Shown: positions 27,001 through 34,008 of the stretch, piece by piece
How positions within the stretch are numbered: position 1 is the stretch's first letter
Layout of the letters: each line of letters opens with the position of its first letter
NCBI RefSeq assembly: GCF_021654795.1
Contig: NZ_AP025344.1
Location: 3,348,501 to 3,412,500 of the forward strand
DNA length: 64,000 bases
Direction of reading: 5' to 3'
From: Paenibacillus dendritiformis
GTDB lineage: Bacteria; Bacillota; Bacilli; Paenibacillales; Paenibacillaceae
The notes under the pieces: model-generated
Seen by the model: only the letters and a program-made list of their open reading frames with translations
Databases searched by the model: none
Told to the model about the DNA's origin: nothing
Made by a program: the position numbers and the translations under genes

Positions 27001-28543
27001 TGCGTTGGTCAACCGCAACCCCTTCTGCGCGCAGTCTGCGAGCCAAGCGATTAGATCGCTGGTTCAACTCTTTATATGACAATGTCTTCCCTTCGTATAC
27101 GACCGCAATTTGATCGGGAACTCGCTCTGCTTGTTCTTCGAATAACTCATGGATCGTCTTGTCTTTCGGATATTCCGCTTTCGTATTGTTAAATACATCG
27201 TTTATTTGGGTTAGCTCTTCTTCCGAAATCAAAAAAACGCTTCCTACCTTCTCTCTGCTATGTTCCAACATATAGTCTGCAATCTTAAGAAAATGATTAA
27301 TCAATTTATCCATTTGTCGATCATCAAATACGAACGTACGATAGTCAAAATGAATCGTTATGTTTGATTCTTTTAATTTTTCAATGATATGAACGACTAA
27401 ATCATTCGCCTCATCGCCGCAGAATTGATATTCATATTCAGTTTCCATTCTGTTTAGCTCTATAAAATTAAACGTCCTATACTCCACTGCAATCCCAAAA
27501 AGTCGATGTAAATGATTTATATTGTGGATTTTTCTTAACTCTTTAATTAATTCATTATATGGATACTTTTGATGTCTAAGATTTTTAGAATTTTTCATAA
27601 AGAGTCGCTGGATAAATGAAATAATTTCCTCTTGAGGATCTACATGCAGCCGTAATGCAACTGTGCTCGTAAACATACCCATGGTGTCTTTTTCTTTTTT
27701 GGTAGTTCTGTTCGAATAATTTGTACCTATGACAATATCATGATTATTTGTTGCTTTATACAAATATATAAAAATAATTGCTTGAAAAAACGCAAGCATA
27801 TTTATTCTATTTTGTTGACAAAATTGTTGTAATCGCTGATAGAGCGCCCCTTTTATTACAAGATTTTTCCTATTTCCTATTGTACTCGTTATTATAGGAT
27901 TGTATGGTTTCAATTCATAATTATCTGGTATTGTTTGAAACTCACTTAACCAATAATTTCTGTCTATCTGGTACCGCTCTGAGCTTTTATAATCATGCTC
28001 GGCATAGATATAATCTATATAGGACGGCATTCGTCGATTTGGATCCACTTTACTCTGAAGCAATAGTGAATAATTCTCATGAATTTGCCGCAACATCATC
28101 TCAATCGATACACCATCTGAGATAATATGATGAATTTTTATCGTATATCCGTATTCATTGTTATTCGCTTTGAAAATAATAAATTGAAATAAATTTGAAT
28201 TTAGCAGTTCCATTGAAGTTTTATTATACCCATGTAAGGTATCGTATATGTGGTTCATGTCTTGCGATTCACTAAAATCTAGAAATTGAAATTTTTGATA
28301 TGTATATTTCTCCACATATTGATTAATCTCATTATTATGTTGAATTAATCTAATGCGTAAGGCATCATTATTTTGAATAACTAAATTAACTGATTTTTCC
28401 AGTATATGTATGTCTATTTTGCCTTTTATCTTTATGGTTCCTGCTAGAAGACATAGTGCTGTATTTGGATAAAGTAGTTCCGTATTCCATATTCTTCGCT
28501 GCGCATCAGTTAATGGATTCAGTTGAACTTCCGCTACATTCAT
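24083..28543 (-). CDS. Nonribosomal peptide synthetase, initiation protein C-A-T-C
   Basis: The 1486-residue protein starts at ATG 28543 (AAGGTGA upstream), 15 bases from the end of the KS-beta gene. Domains: an N-terminal condensation domain (HHIISDG at about 138-144) with no upstream donor module, so it probably takes an acyl group from an ACP; A (about 455-960, pocket DAWIIGAIV, identical to the last module and closest in start to aromatic codes); T (LGGNSLKA, about 990); and a second condensation domain whose motif is HHIISDA, with alanine in place of the usual glycine. The protein ends right after that domain. The inferred role is N-acylation of residue 1 and transfer to the next synthetase. 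Confidence 0.92.
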   Translation of the reverse strand: MNVAEVQLNPLTDAQRRIWNTELLYPNTALCLLAGTIKIKGKIDIHILEKSVNLVIQNNDALRIRLIQHNNEINQYVEKYTYQKFQFLDFSESQDMNHIYDTLHGYNKTSMELLNSNLFQFIIFKANNNEYGYTIKIHHIISDGVSIEMMLRQIHENYSLLLQSKVDPNRRMPSYIDYIYAEHDYKSSERYQIDRNYWLSEFQTIPDNYELKPYNPIITSTIGNRKNLVIKGALYQRLQQFCQQNRINMLAFFQAIIFIYLYKATNNHDIVIGTNYSNRTTKKEKDTMGMFTSTVALRLHVDPQEEIISFIQRLFMKNSKNLRHQKYPYNELIKELRKIHNINHLHRLFGIAVEYRTFNFIELNRMETEYEYQFCGDEANDLVVHIIEKLKESNITIHFDYRTFVFDDRQMDKLINHFLKIADYMLEHSREKVGSVFLISEEELTQINDVFNNTKAEYPKDKTIHELFEEQAERVPDQIAVVYEGKTLSYKELNQRSNRLARRLRAEGVAVDQRIGIMVERSLEMIVGILGILKAGGAYVPIDAEYPADRICYMLDDSGANLLLTQSHLQGRIAFEGTILCLDESCSYDEDGSNLEPAAGSNDLAYVIYTSGTTGKPKGVMVEHRGLCNLKVMFEETLQITEKDRIVQFASLSFDAACWEIYKALLLGATLYIPTAATIRDYSLFEAFMDKHKITASIMPPNYVNYLNPEHMPSLTKLITGGSASSVELVEAWKDHVKYFNAYGPTEASIVTALWSSTEEGTGLKSVPIGRPIPNHQIYILDGNGDAAPIGMVGELCIGGVGLARGYLNRPELTAEKFVSNRFAPGERMYRTGDLGRWLPDGNIEYLGRLDDQVKIRGYRIEIGEVESALLSVGDVKEATVVAHQDEKGEKTLCAYFVANQSYSVSEIKGVLSEKLPQFMIPSYFVQLEQMPITANGKIDRKALPVPDGKLQTGTEYVAPRNTMEATLTEIWQEVLGLKKVGVKDNFFDLGGNSLKAMNLVANLSKGINVNTMLRDVFSYPTIEQMAFFILEKEQELYIPIPVAAKRDYYPLSSAQKRMYILSQMEGTDVAYNIPFILEIEGPLKREKVNSALKQLIERHESLRTSFEILNGEPMQRVHDNVNFGVTTIELEREDVENYLREFIRPFQLTQAPLLRVSLLQLGKEHYIMIIDMHHIISDAVTIDIFVNEFFKLYEGEQLPELRIQYKDYVYWHLEQQHRGNLKKQEGYWLNVFEGEIPVLDMPADFERPLKLSYEGALHNFNIDEEVYKGLKKIVEQTGSTLYMVLLAAYTILLSKYTGQKDIIVGTPIAGRNHADLKGIVGFFVNTLVIRSYPLGEKTFLEYVYEVKDTMLNAYENQDYPFEQLVEKVNFKKAANRNPLFDTMFAVQNLDQLEFKRKDLDVKPLALEHRVAKFDLTLFFNVGQTNLSGSFEYCTKLFKRNTIKLISNHLMDILSTVVGKSNIKLSEIKLNDHEDVKSIELFELNL
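25556..27199 (-). repeat. 1.64-kb near-identical NRPS segment, copy in module 1
   Basis: Partner of 14015-15658. The pair encodes adenylation domains differing at only a few residues (for example KAEYPKD/KAEYPED, GILGILK/GILGVLK, GRPIPN/GRPIQN). Synonymous sites are almost unchanged, which points to a recent copying event. Confidence 0.9.
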
Positions 28544-28557
28544 ATTTATCACCTTTA

Positions 28558-29724
28558 TTATGAGACATTAACTTTTCTGACAAGGACTGAACTCATTCCT
28601 CCAAACAAATCAATTGCAGTTAACAACACAGTTTCAATCCCTTCCAATTGTTTGTTCGTTTTATTACAAAAGTTCGTCTTGTTTCTTATCGCATGTAAGG
28701 ATGCGACTAACTGAAACAAACCTGCCGCACCGCTAGTTTCTCCAATGGTATTTTTGATAGCTAAAATCGGCTTATTGGGGAATTTAGTCATAAAAGCAGT
28801 TGATTCAATACGATCATGGCACGGAAGTCCGTTTGCTCCTGATATGATCAAATCAATATTTTCATCTCGAGCAGCATCTGCATGGATCGTTGTATTAATG
28901 CATCTAATAAATCCTTGCACTCTTTTCTCTTCATCCTCAACAGGAGCAAAACAAGCATTCCAATTAACGAGTTCTCCTAAGATGGTTGCTTTGCGTTTAA
29001 TGGCATCTTCATATCTCTCCAACACAACAGCAGCGGAGCCTTCTCCTGGCATAATTCCGTTACTTTCGGGATGAAATGCCCTACCTGAATTCTCTTCATA
29101 TTCTTTGGGCAATAACCCAGCGTGCTTATAATACCAATTTACCTCATCGTTCCACTCTTCCGTGCCTCCAACAACTACAATATCCGCATTTTTCTGTCTC
29201 AGCATACTGATTGCATAACCTAAAGCATCCAATCCTGCGCAAAATCCAGACGCTATTGTAGCATTAAAGGCTCTAGATTGAATTCGTATAGCTAAATAAG
29301 ATGCCGGTGAATTATCGACTGTATTAGGTGTTTCCATGGGACTAACAAACCTTGGACCTTTAGTAATCGTTGTTTTATCAAATTCAGCGCTCATTTTAAA
29401 CCCGCTATAATTAGTACTCACAAAAATACCCAATCGATCCGGATCAATCACTGATTTATCTTTAAAGGCATTTTTTAAAGCCATTTCGGAAGCTACTGAC
29501 AAAAATAATGAACACGGTTTCATAAATAATAACCCTTTTTTTCCCAAAAAATCAGCAGCGTGAAATTGATTGACTCTAACAACCTTGGGTACCTCTTTAG
29601 GATTTAATCGTGCTTGAGGAATAACTCCATCTTTAATAGCTGACCATAAAGCATTATCATCAACACCATAGGCAGAGACAGTTCCCATACCGGTAATTAC
29701 AATACGATCTTCATTGAGGGTCAT
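28558..29724 (-). CDS. KS-beta / chain-length-factor-like ketosynthase partner
   Basis: The 388-residue thiolase-fold protein resembles FabF but lacks all three catalytic residues. In a gap-free alignment with its neighbour the nucleophile cysteine is Phe161 (TIASGFCAGLDALG; a cysteine follows at 162), the first histidine (HGTGT) is replaced in SGANGLPCHD, and the second (GHTMGAAS) is Glu in IGETSGAAG. That pattern marks the chain-length-factor partners of type II PKS and aryl-polyene systems, which pair with an active KS and set polyene length. It overlaps the active KS gene by 14 bases, so the two are translationally coupled. RBS AAAGGAG. Confidence 0.85.
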   Translation of the reverse strand: MTLNEDRIVITGMGTVSAYGVDDNALWSAIKDGVIPQARLNPKEVPKVVRVNQFHAADFLGKKGLLFMKPCSLFLSVASEMALKNAFKDKSVIDPDRLGIFVSTNYSGFKMSAEFDKTTITKGPRFVSPMETPNTVDNSPASYLAIRIQSRAFNATIASGFCAGLDALGYAISMLRQKNADIVVVGGTEEWNDEVNWYYKHAGLLPKEYEENSGRAFHPESNGIMPGEGSAAVVLERYEDAIKRKATILGELVNWNACFAPVEDEEKRVQGFIRCINTTIHADAARDENIDLIISGANGLPCHDRIESTAFMTKFPNKPILAIKNTIGETSGAAGLFQLVASLHAIRNKTNFCNKTNKQLEGIETVLLTAIDLFGGMSSVLVRKVNVS

Positions 29725-30937
29725 GATTTACTCCTTTCAGAATGATGGTGGAAATATTCCCTCCAAAAGCAAAAGAATTACTCATTGCAACATTAACTGG
29801 TTGATACACAGCTCGATTAGGTACTACATTTTTCACGCATTCTGGATCAAGTTCGGTTACATTCATTGTTGGAGGAATTACAGAATGATATATGGCTAAC
29901 GTGCAGGCAACTGCTTCAATCGCACTGGCCGCTCCCATGGTATGACCTAACATGGATTTAATAGAACTTATCGGAATCGAATCCGTTTGTTCACCGAAAA
30001 TCGAATAAATGGCTTTGGATTCGCTGCTATCATTAGCTTTCGTTCCGGTACCATGAGCGCTGATATATGAAATATCCTTTTTAGCTACGTTGGCGTCTTG
30101 CATTGCTCTATCCATTGCAAGCACCGCTCCCATCCCTTCAGGATGAGGCGCCGTAAGATGGTATGCATCGCAAGAAAGACCATATCCAGCAAGTTCGGCG
30201 TAAATTCTGGCGCCGCGTTCCATTGCCTTCTCCATATCCTCCAACACTAGGCTGCCTGCTCCCTCGCTAACGATCATACCTTTTCTATCTTTAGTAAAAG
30301 GTCGAGAAGCTTCCGGTGCGATTGCACCTAATCTATAAAACACGGTATAACATGTCCTTGACATGCAATCTGCGCCGCCTACAACTACAGCGTCAGCCAT
30401 TCCTTGCTGAATTAAATCCATTCCACGGCTAATAGCATTATTACCGGATGCGCACGCAGTAGAAATCGTTAAGCTGGGACCTTCAAGTCCTAATTCTGCA
30501 GACACGGAACCGGCTATTGAAGCCAAAGAATAATTCAAAACATAATTTGGATGAACATCATTTTGCTCGCTTAAACCCATATCATGAATATTTTCTAATA
30601 TAGAGATATTGCCTATTGTACTACCCATACATACACCAACACGGTAACTTGGGTAACTGCTAGTTGAAATCCCGGCATCATTCCAAGCCATACGAGATGC
30701 CGCCACAGCTAAATGTGATGCTCTTCCCAGCATTTCAGGATGTGATTTATGGATAAAAGAAGTCGGTTCAATATCTGTTACTTCCCCTCCAATATTTACA
30801 CTAAATAATGATGTATCAAAGGCATGAATCTCCTTCGTACCCACATTTCCAGAAATTAAAGCATTCCAGAATTTATCCGTTCCCGATCCGATAGGAGAAA
30901 GAACACCAAGACCCGTAACTGCTATTCGTTTTTTCAT
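29711..30937 (-). CDS. Beta-ketoacyl-ACP synthase (active KS-alpha, FabF-like)
   Basis: The 408-residue protein has the full ketosynthase triad: Cys162 in TISTACASGNN, His295 in SAHGTGTKAND and His332 in MLGHTMGAAS. It would condense malonyl-ACP with an acyl chain, starting from whatever the ligase loads. Its partner is the catalytically dead KS-beta encoded directly downstream with overlap. Primary-metabolism FabF is normally not encoded beside such a partner, which supports a secondary-metabolism role. ATG 30937 follows AAAGGAG. Confidence 0.9.
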   Translation of the reverse strand: MKKRIAVTGLGVLSPIGSGTDKFWNALISGNVGTKEIHAFDTSLFSVNIGGEVTDIEPTSFIHKSHPEMLGRASHLAVAASRMAWNDAGISTSSYPSYRVGVCMGSTIGNISILENIHDMGLSEQNDVHPNYVLNYSLASIAGSVSAELGLEGPSLTISTACASGNNAISRGMDLIQQGMADAVVVGGADCMSRTCYTVFYRLGAIAPEASRPFTKDRKGMIVSEGAGSLVLEDMEKAMERGARIYAELAGYGLSCDAYHLTAPHPEGMGAVLAMDRAMQDANVAKKDISYISAHGTGTKANDSSESKAIYSIFGEQTDSIPISSIKSMLGHTMGAASAIEAVACTLAIYHSVIPPTMNVTELDPECVKNVVPNRAVYQPVNVAMSNSFAFGGNISTIILKGVNHDPQ

Positions 30938-30958
30938 TGCGAATCTCCTTTATAATCG

Positions 30959-31201
30959 TTAATTACCCTCCATTATTTCTTGTACAGTGAGAACTGCAGA
31001 ATTTAAGTCTAAAAACCGATGAACATGGCTTTCTGGAATCGTTATTTTTAATTCCTTTTCTAAACGGAATATAACTTCAATGATCATAACCGAATCGATA
31101 TGTAATTCATCCACAAAATTAGTATCATCTCCAAAATGATTAACTTCTGCAATTTCAGATACAATATTTTTTACGATTTCTTTTATATTTTGAGTTGTCA
31201 T
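30959..31201 (-). CDS. Acyl carrier protein 2
   Basis: The 80-residue protein has the phosphopantetheine serine in DELHIDSVMIIEV (Ser37) within a four-helix ACP. ATG 31201 is chosen because GGAGG lies seven bases before it; a longer in-frame start overlaps that site. It lies 21 bases upstream of the KS gene. With the first ACP it probably divides starter loading and extension. Confidence 0.88.
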   Translation of the reverse strand: MTTQNIKEIVKNIVSEIAEVNHFGDDTNFVDELHIDSVMIIEVIFRLEKELKITIPESHVHRFLDLNSAVLTVQEIMEGN

Positions 31202-31238
31202 ATCAATACCTCCAGATATCATTTATCTTTAATATAGT

Positions 31239-31970
31239 TTAAATTGTCATTCCGCCATCAACTGTTATAACCGTTCCCGTAATATAACTAGACCTTAGTA
31301 AAAAACAAATAGCATCTGCTACCTCCGATGGTTGGCCGGCTCTGCCTAAAGGAATTTCTTTAATTATTTTCTCCTTACGACTTTCAGATGCCGGATCCCA
31401 CATTGGGGTGTCTATTACCCCAGGAGCAACTGCGTTTACCAGAACACCATACTTTGATACTTCCTTAGCTAACGCTTTGACAAAGCCGATTTGCCCGGCT
31501 TTTGTGGTAGAATAATTGGTCTGGGCTTCATATCCGCGGAACGCACTTACTGAACTGACGCACACGATGTTGCCGTGTTTTTGTTTAATAAAATCATAAA
31601 TAACAGCTCGTGTATAGTTATATGTTCCTTTCAAATTTGTTTGCATCGTTAAATCCCAGTCATCTTCACTCATTATGTATAATGGTTTAAAGTTCGCAAT
31701 TCCCGCATTTATAACTAATCCGTCCAAACCCTTGAAGTATCTTTTTACTGTTTCAACCGTTTCTTTCGCTTGAGAGAAATCCTGAACATCAGCTTGAATC
31801 GCTAAAATTTTCTGCTCGTTTCCCAGTTCACGGCAAATTTCTTCGGCAAGTTCTTTATTGCTTTTATAGGTGAAGGCTACATTCGACCCCAATGCGACAA
31901 GCGCCTCTACTGTCGCTTTTCCAATTCCTCGTGTTCCGCCTGTAACCAAAAATGTTTTATCTCTCAACAC
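31239..31970 (-). CDS. 3-oxoacyl-ACP reductase (SDR family, FabG-like)
   Basis: The 243-residue short-chain dehydrogenase has the NADPH loop TGGTRGIGKA (residues 10-19), NAG at 88-90, and catalytic Ser140, Tyr153, Lys157 (VSSVSAFRGYEAQTNYSTTKAG). In context it reduces the beta-keto group after each condensation by the KS pair. No dehydratase gene is adjacent, so double-bond formation would need an enzyme from elsewhere. The start is GTG 31970 after GAGGAAG. Confidence 0.9.
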   Translation of the reverse strand: MLRDKTFLVTGGTRGIGKATVEALVALGSNVAFTYKSNKELAEEICRELGNEQKILAIQADVQDFSQAKETVETVKRYFKGLDGLVINAGIANFKPLYIMSEDDWDLTMQTNLKGTYNYTRAVIYDFIKQKHGNIVCVSSVSAFRGYEAQTNYSTTKAGQIGFVKALAKEVSKYGVLVNAVAPGVIDTPMWDPASESRKEKIIKEIPLGRAGQPSEVADAICFLLRSSYITGTVITVDGGMTI

Positions 31971-32004
31971 TTACATCTTCCTCTTCCCATAGTAAAGTAT
32001 AAGT

Positions 32005-32250
32005 TTAATTTGTTTGATCTATGATGTCTTGGACAGCAAGAGATGATTGATTCAGATTTGTAAATCGGGAAACATACTTTTCCGGCACGGAAATATTAAA
32101 GACCTTTTCTACTCGTGAGATAATTTCAATCATTGACAAAGAATCCACGCCTACTCGATCTAGGAAAGCTTCATCGTCCGCGTAATCTTCAATTTCAGTC
32201 ACTTCCATGACGATGCGTCTTATCTTCTCTTTTTTTTCTTGATCCATCAT
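32005..32250 (-). CDS. Acyl carrier protein 1
   Basis: The 81-residue protein carries Ser37 in DRVGVDSLSMIEI, the phosphopantetheine attachment site. It is only distantly similar to the second ACP (shared D-S-[LV]-S/V-M-I-E pattern), which fits distinct jobs. It is encoded 12 bases upstream of the lyase stop and 34 bases before the reductase. AGGAG precedes the start. Confidence 0.88.
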   Translation of the reverse strand: MMDQEKKEKIRRIVMEVTEIEDYADDEAFLDRVGVDSLSMIEIISRVEKVFNISVPEKYVSRFTNLNQSSLAVQDIIDQTN

Positions 32251-32262
32251 CTTTTTAAACTC

Positions 32263-33927
32263 CTAACGTTCATTTTCGTGCAATAAATTAACTTTCTTTA
32301 ATTGCCCGGAGCGAATTAGCTGGACAACTCTTTGAATATCGCTGTCCAAAGGACGGTCATAGTTTACGAATGAAGTCACTTCTCGAATCATATTGTAGAC
32401 TTCTGCCGTTTTGGGAGACATCTTATTGTTTCCTCGTAAATCCAATGCCTGGCAAAGTGCAATAAGATGAATTGCTATAACATGTTGCGTGAGTTCGACA
32501 ATCGTTTTTGCATCCCTTGCCGCTATTGTTCCCATACTCACCTTATCCTGATTGTGCGCCTCTGTAGAGCGGGAAAACACACTAACAGGGTTGCTCGTTT
32601 TTAAAATTTCTGCTGTTAGTGCCGAGCAAGCGATTTGCATTCCTTTGAATCCATGATGTAAACCGAGCTCATAGTCTTCTAGGTCATACTTTTGAATTAG
32701 ATTAGGGGTTAAACCTTTGTTAAACTTCTCATCCACAACGAGCTGTAATTGACGATCCAATAGATCAGCGACGTTGGCCATCGCAATTTTCAACGCGTCC
32801 ATCGCTTGCGCAATGTGGCCGCCGTAAAAATTGCCACCATTGTAAACTTCGCGAGTATCAACATCAAAAATAGGATTATCGTTGGTCGAATTTATCTCGA
32901 TCTCTAACCATTGCTTTACCCAAGATAGTGTATCGTATAGAACGCCTGTTACGTGAGGAGCACACCGAATGGAGTATCGATCTTGAATACTCTGCGTGAG
33001 CTCCACGAATGATTTGCTGCTAATTTTTTCATTCGTTTTTAGAATTTGAGAATATTCTTTAGATAATTGTGAGCCTTCTAGCAGCTTATATATATGGTTA
33101 GCACTCTTCATTTGTCCAGGATGCGGCTTTTGTTTATGGATAAATGAACAAAAATGCCCGCGATTACCTAGCAAAGCTTCTGATGCCATAGCCGTACAAA
33201 TATCAGCCAGATGGGCAATATCCAAAGCATCTGCGTATGCTAGGCACGCAAATGCCGACATAAAAGAAGTTCCATTTACAAGAGCAAGCCCTTCTTTTGC
33301 TTCCAAGGTGATCGGTCTTAGCCCCTCGGCTTCCAAGATTTCACCTATATCGACTACTTTACCCAGATATCTTGCTTTTCCTTGCCCTGTAAGAATTGAG
33401 GAAAGATAGCTTAATGGAACCAAGTCACCGCTTGCCCCTACAGAACCTCTTTCAGGGATAACGGGTATAATCCCTCTTTCCAAAAAGGTAAGCAGTTGTT
33501 GAATCACTTGCATTCTTACTGCTGAATTCCCTTTAACTAAGCAATTCACTCGAACCAACATGGTCGCCTTTGCCACACTATCCTTTGCCATAGGCATGAC
33601 TCCACAAGAGAGGAAGTTAATTAAATTACGCTGTAAATCGATTGTTTTCTCAGGTGAAATTTGTCTATTTACACTATCACCGAATCCGGTTGTCACTCCA
33701 TAAATCGGCTGGTGCCGATTTATGATTTCATGCTTCAAATCGTTACTTTCTACAATCCGTTTTATTGCTTCATCTGAAATTTTAAAGGTGTATGGTATCT
33801 GCTCACACCTCGCAACCTTTACAACATCTTCGATGGTAAGATCATTGCCGTTTAACACTAGGAGTTGCGGTAATTCCTCTTGACTCTGAAGCCTTCCTTC
33901 AAGTGCTACTTTCGTCAAAATATTCAT
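32263..33927 (-). CDS. MIO-type aromatic amino acid ammonia-lyase / aminomutase, phenylalanine-type pocket
   Basis: The 554-residue enzyme has the Ala165-Ser166-Gly167 triad (RGSVGASGDLVPLS) that cyclises to the MIO cofactor, and the lid tyrosine in YGVTTGFG (Tyr76). The substrate-selecting pair is Phe105-Leu106 (NLINFLSCGV), where histidine ammonia-lyases have Ser-His and tyrosine lyases His-Leu, so phenylalanine is the likely substrate. It would give trans-cinnamate (lyase) or beta-phenylalanine (2,3-aminomutase); sequence by eye cannot separate these. It sits between the AMP-ligase and the first ACP, matching the starter-supply genes of aryl-polyene clusters. A duplicate of hutH is unlikely because no hut genes are near. 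Confidence 0.88.
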   Translation of the reverse strand: MNILTKVALEGRLQSQEELPQLLVLNGNDLTIEDVVKVARCEQIPYTFKISDEAIKRIVESNDLKHEIINRHQPIYGVTTGFGDSVNRQISPEKTIDLQRNLINFLSCGVMPMAKDSVAKATMLVRVNCLVKGNSAVRMQVIQQLLTFLERGIIPVIPERGSVGASGDLVPLSYLSSILTGQGKARYLGKVVDIGEILEAEGLRPITLEAKEGLALVNGTSFMSAFACLAYADALDIAHLADICTAMASEALLGNRGHFCSFIHKQKPHPGQMKSANHIYKLLEGSQLSKEYSQILKTNEKISSKSFVELTQSIQDRYSIRCAPHVTGVLYDTLSWVKQWLEIEINSTNDNPIFDVDTREVYNGGNFYGGHIAQAMDALKIAMANVADLLDRQLQLVVDEKFNKGLTPNLIQKYDLEDYELGLHHGFKGMQIACSALTAEILKTSNPVSVFSRSTEAHNQDKVSMGTIAARDAKTIVELTQHVIAIHLIALCQALDLRGNNKMSPKTAEVYNMIREVTSFVNYDRPLDSDIQRVVQLIRSGQLKKVNLLHENER

Positions 33928-34008
33928 ATCCTTTCAAGTCTAGGTTTATTTAACTAAAACAACTTTGGCAGCTTGATCTGAGCGGAAAGATTGAGGTAAT
34001 AATTACGG

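Noticed and set aside
32263..33927. Histidine ammonia-lyase of a hut operon
   Set aside because: The selector pair is Phe-Leu rather than Ser-His, and no hut genes are near; biosynthetic genes surround it.
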